The position numbers and the translations under genes are program-made. From Rhynochetos jubatus (Eukaryota > Chordata > Aves > Eurypygiformes > Rhynochetidae): DNA of 64,000 nucleotides. Under the pieces are notes generated by a model. That model did no database searches, was not told where the DNA came from, and saw only the letters and a list, made by a program, of their open reading frames with translations. Shown one piece after another: positions 40,901-55,900 of the stretch; the stretch's first letter is position 1; each line of letters opens with the position of its first letter. Location: NCBI GenBank assembly GCA_027574665.1, contig CM050655.1, positions 10,659,170 through 10,723,169 of the forward strand. Direction: 5' to 3'.

Positions 40901-43900
40901 GGCCAACTCCTAGTTGTTCGTGAAGGCTGAAGAGTACCAGCAGCAGACAACACAATGAGCAAACTGCCACTGGAGCTTTTCTTGCATCAGACTTCTAGAG
41001 AACTGCAAAATGGTTTTTTCTTCCCCAAAGCTCGAAAAGAGGCCTACGGGGCAGAACACGACCACGGGTCAAACTGCCAAGGGAAACATGAAAATTTAAC
41101 TTGCAGAAACAGGGCAGTTGGATGGATGTGAGATTCATTTGTTACCAGAAACGGCTAGTGGTGTTCTGTATGCTGCTTACACTGAGCACACTCAACACCC
41201 ATCAGCTCAGAAGCAGAAGCCATATGGTTCTGGTTACTAATTTGACCTGAAACCTATGTTAAGTCTAATTAAAAGAGACAGGGTACAATAGTTTAGACAT
41301 ATCATCACAATACTGGAAACATATCACTTGGATCAAGAGAAGAGGAAAAACCTGCACGTGCCTGCAAGTAACCGTACCGGTACAAACTCAGCCTTGTAAA
41401 AATTCACCATTGGATTAAACTGCTGCCCTCCTCACTACGTGAAGGCAGAGACACACACACACTCCCCATCCCACCCCGCACATTAATCCTAGTCTACTCC
41501 AAGTGTTTCACTCTACTAGCAGGAAAGCCTTACAGAATTGCAACAGCCACGAAATGCCAGAGGTTGTGTGGCTGGGGTGCGCGTGCATGCACACCCACAT
41601 CAGCGTTCCCATGGGATCGGTTAAACGTTTTTCAAACAAATCTCCCAGATGCCCTCAGTTAAGAGAGGTTTGCACCACCCAGTCCCCAGGTACACCTACC
41701 TGATTCCTTTCTGATGAAACCAAGTCTGAAGATGCTCTTCCAAGAGCACCTACCTCGTGCCAGCTGTTACTGGGATTCCCTAAAGCAGATCAGAATAAAG
41801 CTAATTCTAAGTAAAAACTTCTGGATGTGTGTAATGGGGACACCAGGCCCTCAACACCAACTGTTTCACCCTAAAGATGTGCTCCTGTTGCGTTGCTCTA
41901 TTACGTAACATACATAGAGCCACAGCTCTGGAACGAGCCAGGCTCACACAGTACATGGGAGCTGCAGACCATTCTGCATATGCATCTGCATACAAATGAA
42001 GCTCCCATTGGCAGAACTGGTATACTTGAATCTCCTTGAGCATGTTTCCCATTTTAGAACTTTCTGCAGGACTGAGGCCTTGTGCAATGTAACATTTATC
42101 CTACACAGTTATCCTGCGTTGCCTAATTACTGAAACACTGAGTTAATTACTGGGAACTAAGTGTCTGATGGGGGAGGGGGAGCAGATGCAAAGATGCAAG
42201 AGAGAACCTGGTTTCAAAAATGTTTTACTGCACCTTTGCTTCTTGCCCAAGCGTTAATAACAGTAGGAGCTGGAAGTATGAAACAAGGTTTTCACTGAGC
42301 CATTGAACATTTTCCCTTCAGCTTGATTTCTCTATGTAGTACACACAGGGCAGAAGGAGTCCCATGCTTATTTTTCATTTGTCCTTCTTGCCCCTATAAG
42401 GGCTTAACCTGTTACGTCCACATTGCACTTGGCATCCCCACCTTTCTCAAAACAAAGCTATAATGTCTCAATGGATAACACCTTCCTTGATTAAGAAACA
42501 CACTTCCAACAGCCTTGCTACCACAGTTCTGCCCAACAGCTGCACACGGAGGACAGACGAGGAAGCAGTTTTGCCTGGACCTCAGCTCAGCAACTACCAG
42601 AACACACCCTTCTTCACCACCGTCTAACATGAAGAAGTGGGAAGACATGATTTTGATCAGCATCAAACGATTATCCTGAAGTTAACAGACCAGCTGGCAT
42701 TTGCTTTCACTCCAGAAGGCTTCAAAGTGTTATGCCCCAACTCAGTTCAGTAAAATTACAGTGGCTACTTCACTCTTCAAATTAGGTGACTAACCTAAAA
42801 GCCTGCCAGTCCTGATTCGTATCCTGTTTACTAACTTAAAAATTAAGAATCAGTTTTGCTCTGTTTACATGAACAGAAGAAAAAAGTAAATCCCTAAACG
42901 GTAAGCGCTAGGAAGCCAGCATGAAATACATACACTTACCAAGGAATCCGGGTTTGCAAAGGTTAAATGAAATAATTGTATCAATATGAAGCTTCAGCTT
43001 TTAACAAATCAACTGTTTAAGAAATAGATTTATTCTTACCTTTCATCATCTTTTATCTTTTTCTAAAATTCATTTCTACTCCAGCAATATAAAAGCTGCT
43101 TAAAAGACAGACGCTGTTTGCAATTGGTTAGCACTCAGAACAGCTCATCTCTTGTGCATCATTCCAACACAGAGCTTTTGCACACAAAACCCACAGACAC
43201 TTCATTTCAGGACTGGGCAGACCATCTGCCAGAAGCACCGACCAGTAAACGAAAGGAACGTACTGCAGAAGCAGCAACATGCCGTCACAGGTTGTCAGCG
43301 CTGACCACCGCCGCTCGTCAAACTGCTGACGAAACAGACTGCTGGCTTAGTGCTAAACCCGTACAAGCCACAGGCTTCACGGGCTATCTTGATTGTCAAA
43401 ATCCAGCTCGACTTCTCAACAGAGTCAGAGCAGGAAATAACAACTACTATTCTTTCCTATTTAAAAAAAGATGGAGTTTTGACATCCTACTTTAGGATGT
43501 AAATAGCAGCTCGATGTGTGTAGTATCAGCAGTTCAATATCGCTGAAGCAATGCTTTGTTACAACTGTTCATCCTTTCGGTAGGACACTTTTCCTAAAGG
43601 TTGTGCGAGACAGAAGACATGCAGTTATTTTTAAAATCAGTTCTGATGAGCCTACTCCGGTCCCACCATTAAATGTGGGGAAAGGGCCATGACTGATTCA
43701 GCAAAACTCCAGAATTACGCTGTCACTGCTGCTTTTCCAAGATGATTTTACTTAAAATAAGCTGTGGAAAAATAGTTAACCAAAACCACCTTAAGCTGTG
43801 CAATTAAGACAGATCAGTCTTCACATACATTACATACAAAATGAAAACATAAGTCTTTAAAAATTTAATTTGGGGAAAGGCAGATTCATTTGCAGGCAAG

Positions 43901-46900
43901 CAAAAATAAATGTGGCTTGCAAGATGCCTTTGATAAGCATCTACTGTAAAGCAGAACACAAGCTGAGTGGAAAACTCCAGATCACAGCGCAGCCCAGTTT
44001 CTTTCCCCTCCCACGCACACGTCATTGTCATATTAGCCGTGAGGTTGCTCAGTCAAACCAAGAGCCGTGCACGGTTTCCTACTACTTCCACTTCAAAACA
44101 CTTGCAAAGATCAGGTACCAGCATCTCACCCTGGGCTGCAAGTCAACTGAGACGCAGCATTTGTTCCCAGCTGGTATTTACGGCTTCTTCCAGGCAGCGG
44201 AAGAGGCTCCCGTCAACCGGTGAGAGGCCTCAGCGGTTATACCCCTAACCTTGTGTGACAGCGAATCCCATCAGCAACCACCGGCTCACACCTAAGCTTT
44301 GTTTGCAAGGATGGACAGTTTCCCACATTGCCTGAAATTTGTAGGAGGAATGTGGCAACTCAAGGAAAGCAACACACTCCTGGAAAAAAAAAAAAAACCC
44401 AAGCCTGCCTACAGGGCAAGAAAGATGCAATCAATTAATGAGCTATGGACCAGTTGGAGATCAACCTGGTCACATGGAAGAAAATTACATGGAAGAAAAC
44501 TAAGTTGTTTGGGGTTTTTTCCCCTGATTTAGCACTTGAAAACCGGAAATTAGTGCTCTTCACACAGTAGGGATTTAACACGTCCTTGTAATTGATCTGG
44601 CCAACACCACACTTGGAACTCTTGCACACATTTCTGTACCTTGCTGGGCACAAAACGCAGCAGTTATCCGTGAATCTTGAATAAAACGTGAAAAGCAGTA
44701 AATAGTGACAGGGTTACGCCTGGATCCCGAGTTCAGCAGCAGTCTGGTGGCTAAGCCAAGCCTGAATTCAGCAATGATTTCATTCATGTACTCAACACCA
44801 CTGTCATCACTCACTATTAATGTCACTTGATCAAAGCAATGCCTGTAATCCCGCTAACGCCGGCAGTGTTTAGCGAGCATTTCTCAGCTGCAATGTTGAC
44901 TTAACCAGGTTAAGACGACTTCATCTCTCTTCTCTGTCCTGAACTGAGTGGATACGGTTGGTTGCAGTCTCCCAATGAACCAGATTTACCTTAAATGTTT
45001 CCTTTTAGCGGAATGTTTCCTTTTTTTTTTTAAACACAGATGGCTTCCTCAATTTAGTTCAATACACAACCTTGGGAAACTGAGGGAGCAAGGGAACAGT
45101 CCTAAGCAGGGGAACAAAAGGAGAGCGAAGGCAGCTTCACCCGATACTTGTCAGTAGTTGGCTTTTCCAGGCAAAACCAGTCCTTACAGTAGGTTGGGTT
45201 TTGTTGTTGGTTTTTAATGCGTAATACAGGAAGACCTCAGCTTCTCCCAACAAATGCATTCCACGCTAGTGGAGTAACTTCCAAGCAACGCTACTGTCAA
45301 AAACAAGGCAAGCGCTTTGCACAGAAAACTCCGTGGTCCAGGACTTCAGTGAGTGGCCCATAGGAAACACCGATAACCAAGTCAGTGGCAGAGAGGTTTT
45401 TCCATACCTTTCCCTCTTGTTCTGCACACGTTGGGTTGTACAGGAAAAAAACCGCTCACAGTGACGCAGTGGTCTTCTTCCCACTTGCTGTGTGCATGTG
45501 GGGAAATGTACAAAGTGGTAAATCAAACTGGTTTTCTAGAGCTAAGGCCTCAACAACCGACTTCTGAGAAATTTCTCCAGGCGTTGCAAGACAAGAGAAT
45601 AAGAAAAACATACTTAAGGTAGTTGAAATTTGTTTGCAGAGATTCAAGTCTCATCGCCAAAGTGAGGAGCTACAGGAAATACACAGATTTTAACTAGTCA
45701 GAAGTCACCGAGCAGTGGACTAGCACCCTAGTTATTAGTTCGAACAGCAGTCCATCAATCCCCAGCACAGACTGCCCGTGCGGTGAGCACTTCCCTCCCC
45801 ACGTTACCAATCCTAACAAAGCGTACGTTTCAACCTCTCAGTAACATCTCAGTCTTTTATAGGCGCTGAATCGCAGTCGGACCATACTGGCACGGAAGCT
45901 TTGTGAAATATACTCAGGGCGCAAACCATCAAGATCTAGGAAGTTAATTCCGAAAAGACTTGTTTCTAAGGTTCACTTATTCTAAGGCACAGGGGAAAAA
46001 AAAAAAATCCTCATACAGCACTCTAATACCTTGCAATTTCATACTACTTTGAGAAAACACAACACGCAGACTGCTTCTGGGTATGTCTACCCAACGATTA
46101 CCGTCTTCCCTCTCTCCCAGGCCCCTCAAACCGAAAGGCTCGCACACATTTTAATTATGATTTGCAGCTCTATTTACATCCTTACCTGGGAATATTCAAA
46201 GATAATGAGTATTCATGTTGTCTAGGTTGGCTTCTTGTGGCCACAGGCAAAACTTGGGGCAGCATGGAGTTGCCGATCAGTCTTTACCGTGCATTTCCAG
46301 TTTAGGAGCAAGGTCTGTTCCAGAAAATTTGCAGTTCAGAGGATTTGGTGGCCATTAATGACACGTCGGACAACAGAAACGCTGACCTGACAAGCAGAAC
46401 TCTGGCACAAAATACCAGGCACAGTCATCGGCTTCTGGGACTGATCCATCAAAAGATTAAGTTTGGGGATAGACTAGTTCTCTTCATCTTACGTTTTTAA
46501 TCAGGCTGGTCCCTATTTCCAGGCATGCACAGTTTGCACAAGCCCACTGGGAACTGTTACAGAGCATTCCCACAGAAAGTGATTCTCCTCATTTGCTGAC
46601 TCTAGCCCAAATCTGTGCCGAGGCGCTGGAGCAAGAAATCTCAGGAAAGATTATTTATGGCCCCTATTTTCAAGCCTTTCGTCTGAGTAGATTTGGGCCA
46701 CACCAACATAAAAGTTCTTGCATACCTGAGTGGTTTTTGCAGAACTAAGCTCAGGTGGGCACACCACAGCCCCACAGCTCCCCAACTTACATGCTAGAGC
46801 ACGAGTTACTGAACCAGTTGAATTGAAATTGTAAACAGCTGCAAACAAACTTTTGCAGATGTTACTCATGTATGCTTCACACCCATAATTTGCAAGTCAA

Positions 46901-49900
46901 GTAATGCCAATATTTATGTACTGTAAGTACATAATTATGTTGCTACAGAACCTAATATTCCCCCTGTAACTCAGGCTCAGGATAAAGAGATTTAATTCAC
47001 TTCAGAGCAGAACTCTGGTTGAGACTTTACATCCTCACCATAATGTCCAGGCTACTGCAACTTTTTTGCTCACGATTACACGTGAATAGTCAGGGATTTC
47101 AGTGAGCCTCCTTACGTTAAAAGCAGTTTCTATGACCACTGTTACTCACTAAGTCAATAGCGTCTGTAATCTTTTATTACACATCTGCTCGAAGTTTCAA
47201 GAACTGGACTTTAACGTCAGAGTACAATGGTCAGGTTTCGAAAGCACGAACAGGGCCGAGAGTCCTGCTGACTACGACAGTGAAGAAGTTTCAGAGATTA
47301 TTTTTTTGATCAGTTAGTTACGATCCAGTTAATAATTTTAGTTCCTTTTTTTCATTCCCTGAATGGAAGTTCTCTTAAGATGCAACTGAGATAAAGAGCC
47401 TGTATCTATAGTTTAGGAAGATAATTATAGCGTCTCTAATTACCATCAGAACAAGCTTTACAGGCTTTTCTAGCAGCTCTGTGTAACAGCCCCATGATTA
47501 GAGAACATTAAGGTTTAAAGTCTGAATCACAATTACAGCAATTTTACTCCTAGGTCCATTATATCACTACAGGGTCAAAAAGGCTGTTTAATTCTCACCT
47601 TTCCCACTTGAATTCAAGTTTCTTCCCAACTGAGAATCTTCTGGAGTTGAAACCTTTTTCTCTCATATAGTATGATATTGTTGTAAGTTTTTTCCACATA
47701 ATTTCATGATATATGCATTCTAAATTAATTAAAACTGTTTTCATGTAAACCCTCAAGTATTTAAACTATAAAAATTCAACAAGAAACAAAATGTTATTAC
47801 AGAACACTATTTAACACACAAATATTTAAACACTAAGAAAAATATTCTGTATTTACCAGAACAGCCACAGCTGTTTTGTGCTGCTAAACAATACAGAAAA
47901 CCCCCTGATACAGTTAAATTTACATTCCCTGTACTTCTGTTTCTCAGACTGTTGTAACATGTTCCCTGATAGGAAGCTGGTTTTACAAAACGGAGTATTT
48001 ACTCAGCAGAGGCTGAGGAAGTCTCATCTTCAGAAACACCACTGCAGTTCTGCAAAGACCCTCCTCGCTTCTCAGCGGCCTGACGTGAAACTCTGGAGGC
48101 GAGAGTTAGCGGCGAAGAGCCCCCCGTTCCGTCCAAGGTCACAAGGCACTAAGAAGTGCCACTTCTTTTCCAAAGGGCGTTACAGCTGGCAGTACTTATC
48201 GGTCATGTGTCCTCCCAAATGAAAATACTCCCTTGCATGTTTTGAGAAATACAACAAATTCATCCTCCTTCCTCCACCCACAAATCCACATTTTTAAATG
48301 GAAAATGATTACGTATCAACACAGCTGGGGAGATAAACAAACCTTCTGGTTCAGGAAGAGCCACAGGAACACCTTAAATCACTTCAAGTGAAATGATCAC
48401 ACAACACAAGTAATTAGCCACCTTCATGAGGAATTTTAGAGAGCAGTTTAATTATGCGAATTCTTTAGGAAAAATAACAAGGAAAATAAACTTTTAAAAA
48501 TCCTTGGAGCTGTTGGACTGCTGAACACACTCTGAACACCTATAAAAGAGACTTTCCGTTATTACATGCCACTGCCAGTCTTGCAAAACTTGTGGAACTC
48601 AAAGTGAAAGGAGAAATACAAGTGTGTTTCTCTCTCCAGTTCCCTCTTTCTCTTCTAACATCAGTTCTGGATTGCAAGGGTGGTGAGACAGCTGCTCTCT
48701 TCACCAGAAAATGGGAACGTGTGATGCAAAAAGCATATGCAAAGGCCTTGAGCATTCGAAACAGGTCCTGGACTATCAAGTCCTAAAAGTCTTCATTAAA
48801 CAGAGATAACAGATCCCGCTATTGCCAACTTTCACCTAATAGCTGAACACAATTTCTGCTCCATGCACATTTTTAAAAGCCTCAAAATACTGAGTAAACT
48901 ATAACAACAGCTAAGATAAACCACACCTAGCATCAACATAATGAATAAGCTCCATTCACAGGATGCAAGGGCAAACTCGTGCTGAATACTATGTAGTTTG
49001 GTTATAGAGGATGGGATTGCAGGTTACTTCTCTTTTTTCAACTCAAAGAAAAACTCACTTTTCCGTATGCTCTAAAGGCACTTGTCCTCATAAAGACCAT
49101 ACCAATGCCACATTTGATGCTTTCAAAAAGGTTCGGTCCTATAATGAGGCACGTATTTCTTGGGAGAGCAAAGAAAAGCAAACCAACCCCAAACAAGGTA
49201 AAAAACCCACAGGGCACTGAATGGTGCCTTGCTTTAACCATCACCTAGAGGGGAACACATCTAGGTTGTGCATTACTGCTGTGCAACCCCGGACTTGCAT
49301 CCAAAAAGTGCAATTCCCAGTAATCAATACAAAAACTTTGCACTTGAAGGTTTTGCTTCTCCAGATATAAACGTCAAACCAACAAATTATCTCAAGTACA
49401 GATATTAACTGGGACAAAAGCCCTGTTACACACCTAGGAAGAAACATCATTACTGAAGGGTTAATTAAACTAAGAACTTTGTCTTGGGTCTCAGTACTAT
49501 TACTCACCCGCTTGGGTCCACTGAAAATCTTCCTGGTATTTTCCTTAGATTTATCACCTTGTTTATTTGTGGATTTCTTATTGCCTTCAGGCACACCAGA
49601 TGCATCCTCTGAAAACTCCAGAAGATCTGTAAAAGGTAAATATAGACATGAAACAACCACACTGAAAGCTGTTGAACTGCTAGAGCATTTCTGGCATCTG
49701 ACATTTCCACGTAGCTTCTGAAGTTATATAACCACCAAAAAATCTTCATCAGGAATATCCACTTTAAAGCCACACACAGTTCTGGATTGAGCTCGGGTTT
49801 AGTGACTGGACTGTCCCGATATATAGAAGATAGGTACAAGGTACGCTGTGGTCACCCCTTGTCCACTGTGTAAGCTCCAAGTTGTTATGTTCCAGGTTAC

Positions 49901-52900
49901 ATTCCTGTGAATCCCACGTTCCACCTTGTATGTGTGTTACTCATGACTTACTGCTAGAAGTCTGAGCAGGAGATAAATTAAACAATAGATGGGATTCTTC
50001 AAAAGTGTAAGATCATGAGATTTAGAAGAATTCTTCCCCCTACAATTAGAGGGCTGAAGAATTGATTCTGCCTCACTCCTCCTCAAGGCAGCGTGTTTAT
50101 GTTTGTTTGTTCGGCTATAACCACTATTAAGGAAAGACGGCCATCAGCTAAGAAAGGAGTCAGCCAGAAGAAATCGCTGAAATGGCCTTTCAAGCTACTC
50201 AATACTTACCAGCAGTGCTAGTACTAGGCTGTAGAGCATAAATCGGCCATTTACTGACCTAATTAAATTCTTGACTTTTTTTCCCCCCTTTAAACTTGTG
50301 TTGTATTTGAAGCATCATCCCTTGGAGACCACCTTATGTTCTTATACTGGCACAAACCAGAAGTTACCATAAATTTCAAGACGGAAATACAGACAAGCAC
50401 AGCTTCATCTGATAAACACTTTAGGAAAAGCCATCTATTCCAGAGGAGCTGCCGCTATTTGAAAACTGCACTGCAAAAATACAAGCAGGAGGGATCAGCT
50501 ACGCTGACCCCCAGTGCACTCACATCCAGTAAACAGCCAAGCACCTAGGTACGGAGGCAATCGAAAGCAAACAAATTTCTAATGGCACTCACAAGGAAAC
50601 ACCACTTACCTACTGCGGGGGATACAAGTATCCTTAAAATAAGGCTCAAAAGTTTCTTAAATTGCAGTAAATCTCAACGGGCTTGGCAGCACCAGGGCAG
50701 GCAGGATGCCCACTACAAGCACCCAAGAGAACCAGCCTCTCATCCCAGCCCACTGGTTTTCAGTTTACTTGTACAGTGCCAGCACGTGAGCCTAAGAACA
50801 ACGTCAACAATCCCACTGAAAATAACTGACTTTAAAAGATGTTTTGATGAAATTAGCCTAACAGAGGCCAAACATGACCGACCAGTCCTCATTAACTTAA
50901 ATACAGCAAAACTACTACTGTTGCCCAGAGAAGCTGCGGGTGCCCCATCCCTGGAAGTGTCCAAGGCCAGGCTGGATGAGGCTCTGAGCAACCTGGTCTA
51001 GTGGAAGGTGTCCCTGCCCATGGCAGGGGGGTTGGAACTAGATGAGCTTTACGGTCCCTTCCAACCCAAACCAGTCTGTGATACTTCCAAATCTACTGGA
51101 ACTTACCCATTAAAGGAGTCAAATCAAAGTGCTCTGATACACACCACCTTACAATCCTGACATACTTTTGAAGCAGCCAGGCCCTGAATGCAATTCCCAA
51201 CGGCAAACCAACTGAACCGGAGATTACAAGCTAAAACGTACTCACTGGAGTACGGCAATTACAAATGTGCAAGTCACTCTAGAAACTCAAGTTGTGCTTT
51301 CACAGTGATTTGTGCCTTCTGCCCAGACTTGGAGCTGGTATTGTGGTTAATAATGATTAATAGTACTTCATATCAACTAAGCCACAATTTTAAAATCACC
51401 TACGTTTCTTTGTTTGAATTCTACTCCTATGTGATCCTGAACTATCCCATTTAAATGGGCCAATTTTCAATTCAAAGAAACCTCTTGATAAAAACATTTC
51501 AACTCCTACTTACAATAGGCTCATTTTGTGGAGTTTGATGTTGCTATCGTATCAAACACTTTTATGATTAGGTTCGTAGGATTATCTGGAATGTTTTTAC
51601 AGAGCGATGCTCTTTGAGCCCTTCAGGTACCCTAAAAGCACTCTGCATACTTATTTTACCAGCTCTTCAAATCTAAAATAGATCGGCTGTGGGACAGAAA
51701 CCTTTTGTTAACGTAGCCTGTGCCGTGCAAAGACACCAGCGCTTTGGTAAGCAGTGATGCTAACGAAGCTTCTTTTCCACTGGCTCTCCCGTACGGATAT
51801 TCCAACCCCCAAAAGATGAGCATGTTGACCTTTTTCCCAGTATGGGGGCATGTAAGGCCCTTCTTCCTCTCTCTGACCATTTTCAGGGCATTTATAGTCT
51901 TTGAGATAATTTGCCTGTCTCAGCTAAAATTAGAAAGATGTTCAAAGACCAACTAGGCAACACTGCAGTAAACGTCCTGGGGAAAACCAACCCAGTTTAA
52001 TTTTAGGGCCTGAGGGTAATTCTGCAGAAGATTTTAAGTCCAAACAGGACTCTGCCTTTGAGGACTTTGATGTACTGTTAACTGGCTAAAAATATTTACT
52101 CAATTAAGGTGATTCAGGTTTTGAGGAGATGCAAAGGAAGAAAAAAAAAAAAGTAGGGCAAGTTTGCTCACCAGAAATGAGCTGAGTGCTAGATGCTGGT
52201 GTACAAAAGCTGCTTTACTATCCAAAAAGATTACAGGAATCTCACTGTGATCACTGACAGGAGAATGAATGCATGACACCAAGGTTAAGTTGTGTATCAG
52301 AACTGATTCAGAAAGCAAAAGGCTAAGCTGCAATATGTAACACTACAGTAACAGGGTAAGTGCTGCTGTAATTGTTATCAGGAATGCTGCAGTTCATCCT
52401 TACACATGCTGATGAGATAGAGAGTGAAGAAGGAGGTGAACCAAATACAAGCGTGTTAGAGAGGACACATCTTCATACCTTCCTTTAGCAGAAGGTTTCA
52501 GGGCAACTGCTCTATCCTGTTTATGTCAACCTACATAAACATACAGAAGTCATATATTTTAGTCAGCATTTTATCTTTTTTTCTTCCCCTTTTTTAATGC
52601 TTGTCAGTTCGTGTAATACTTTTTGTTTTGGCCAATGACAATGAAATTATTAAAACAAACGTTAACCTAGTCCTGGGTGTCCCACTGAACGGGTGGGAAA
52701 TGAAGCATTCTGAGCCTACAAGCTCCGAAGCTAAATGAATTAGAAATCTTAGTGACTACCCAAAACACTGACAACCATGGCAGGATCTTCAGAGAGAGAC
52801 AGAAACAAACTGATAGCATGATTATTCCAGAAGTGTAACAGGCCCAAAGATCCACATTTGCTCTTCAAAACTAAAGCTTAAAGCCTTACTCTTCTCTGTC

Positions 52901-55900
52901 ATGAGTTCAGACCTCTCTTGGATACAACTCCCCACTGATTAATAGAGTTATGTAATAAAGCCATTTTCCTCTGGTGTTAAAAGCGTCTCTTCACTAGAGC
53001 CATCCTGCATCCCGGCTAGTGAAAGGATATAGGTACAGTTTGGATCTAGTGAAGCCTTAGCAGTACTTTTAGCCCCTGGCATTCTGGCAGACTCATGAGC
53101 TGGGAGGCTCGTGAGTGAAAGGGGTTTTTGATTCGCTGGGCTGCTGCACCTGCTAGTATGAGAAAAATCTAGGTTGTAACAGCAAAGAAAAAAAAAGGCA
53201 ACTTGAACTAGATTCCAAGCTTCACCAAAAATCTGAGGCTCATGAAGTACCTTCATGAAAAAGAAAAGCCTGTGAACAGCAACTAGGTATTTAAAAGCTG
53301 GAGCATCTCACAGTTTGGGTTCTTATTTGGCTATTGTTTGGGTGGTTTTTTTAAACATTTCAGCAGGCAAGCCTCTAGAACAGTAAACCACAGAAGAGAC
53401 ACTTCAGTCAAGGTCACTAAAACTGAGTTTATCTATTTTGCATTTTTTCCTGCATTAACAGTATCGTCCATCTAGCCTTTAGTGCTTCCTTAAAGTTCAT
53501 TGGCAGAAACACCTAAATACATATTATTAAATTTCCCTTCCCCTCAACCGTGAGCTACTAAACTAGAAGAAACAGCCCATCTCCAGTCCAGTCAGAGTAT
53601 CTTTGCCTGATGCTGTACACGAAGATGCTCAAACACGCCCCATAAAAGCAGGCCTAGATTACGGTAAGTAAGCAAATCAGTATTATGGCAGGAATTTGCT
53701 AAGACTGCTACAGAAAACATCAAACCTCCTGAAAAACTGACGATGCCACATAACATTCTTTATGCAGAGAACGTCAAAATCAGTCTTGGGAATTTCTAGG
53801 GCTGGAATTCAGAAAGGCAATCTGGCATTTCACCTGTCAACCTGGACACAAGGGTTTTATCTCGGGATTTATTCATTAGTACGCCAAAGAACAGCAGGTA
53901 CAGAACTCGGGTAGCATTAGCACCTCTCAGCACTCTTTGTAACTTCAGGGACAAGTTGTTCTTGTCCAAGATGTTCTGAACGCTTTTTCTGAGGCTCAGA
54001 ATCAAAACTGGCCTTTTCCACAGCTGCAGAATGCCTTTTTTTCCAGTACGTAAAGACGATACCTCACAGCAATGTCACATTTATACCGTGACTTCAGTCT
54101 TAAATCCACAAGTCCTTGACAAATTCTCAGACTGAGCATGACTGTGTTTAAGGACCTTCATATGGTTGTTCTGAGGGATCGGGAGGCTCACAATTTTCAG
54201 AGGTCTGAGAGAAGACAGCATGACATACACCAAGGAGTCCTACGAATATCAGGGCAACATCAGACTCACTGTTTTTTGTAATCTGTACTGCAGGAATGAA
54301 CTAGGGAATGTGCTGCAGCTTTGGGAAATAACTCCATGTCACCCTTTCAACTTTCAGAAGCAAAAACACAAGTCTAACCTCACCTGGCTACAGCAGCACA
54401 AAATGGGAATCAGGTGAGCAGAGGAGATGCAAAATAAAGGGGACCATCTCTCAGTGGAGGCACTGAGAGGCAGCTCTCACCTGAGAAGTGTATTAAGAAC
54501 CCAACAAAACACAAACTGACATTTACCTGTACCACAGGAACCTCCTAGGACGTATTTCAGAGAAATGGTCTGTGGCACCATGGAGTACAATAGCCTCCTT
54601 GGCAAATGTAGTGCTGAACGCAAACTGTAGATCTTCTGAGACTCCAGAGCCCAGCAGCTGAAAGGACTACTTGATGGGACAGCATCTCAGCTGCATTCAC
54701 TGGTTAAGGGCTTTTTTTATCCTGGAATAAATGGCTGAACAAAACTTCTCAGAGAGAAGGACTCAGATGGAGTATTTCATAAGCAGCCCTGTAAGTTAAA
54801 CCATTTTCTAAAGAGGCTGGACTGCAAGTGTCTCATCATAATTAAATTTAATGAAAACAAACCAAGGTTGGGTTTTCTTTGTTTGAAACACTCATATAAC
54901 ATCAGTATCGATTTGGCCTTTCTAGAATTTATGAAAAAAACTTAGCAGTTACTTACCTCTCATTAAAAGACTTACAGACAATTTTGTTTTCAGAGACCGC
55001 TATAATTATAACAGAAGTGAACATTTTTTCCCCCGTGAAATTTTCTTTCTGGATTATATTAGCAGAAGCTATTTGTAGGAAAAAGCAGCTTCTCCAACAC
55101 TTGCAAGGGCAGACTTGAGTTCTCCCTTCTCCCCATAACAATGAAATACATCTTGCCAAAGTCTTAAAAATCTAACAACTTCAGTGAATGAGTAAAGACT
55201 TCTCATGCTTCGTGCTCCAAAACTGAGGACCAAGAAGTTCCCTAGAAGCGCGGCAGCGTTCTGAAATACTTATTCCAACAGGTACAATCCTTTGGCATTA
55301 AATTTCTTCAGAAAGAAAAAGCTAAAAGAAACCTTTCACCGAAGTTATTCCTTCTCTTCTTCACCAACACACCTCAGCCTTGATCAAAGTCCTAACACGA
55401 GACCCGATGACCATCGGGCACGTCTAACTTTCCAAAGGCACTCAAACACCAGAACTTGCTCAGCAGATTCTGCATGGACACTTCTACTCGTATGTGTATG
55501 TACACATCAATACACACACACGTACCACCTACGCAGAAAGCGGAGATAGCTGAAAGCTGGAAGCAAAAGCACAAATACATCAATACGCAGAGGCACACCC
55601 AAAGCCAGCCATCTGGCTGGCACTCCATGGGTCCCCCCAGCCTCTCCCGCAAGCTGTGCACCCTTGGATAAGATGGAACTTTAGAAAGGTCCAAACGGTT
55701 TACAAACACATTCAAAAGAGCAAAAAGGAACAAGGTATTTCAGAACTACTTCAATTTCTGCACTCAGCTCTGTAACTGTGGGCTGATGTGGAGCTCCTGT
55801 GAGGACGTATCTGCCTTCCAGGCACAGGTATTGTGTGCTCAGCACACCAAAAAGGTAAGAATCTTCTGTTCAAAAAGAAGAAAAACTACCTCTGGCAAGA

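Larger units (their letters stand above)
34866..49507 (-). other. WAPL: WAPL intron, 14.6 kb, longest complete one
   Basis: This intron holds a GC-rich, CpG-containing patch at 36970-37540, the LTR-like repeat at 38264-39345, A-runs at 44384-44397 and 45996-46007, and a small hairpin at 36382-36401 (AGGGTTAA/TTAACCCT). The remainder is AT-rich and shows no exon I can support. Confidence 0.9.
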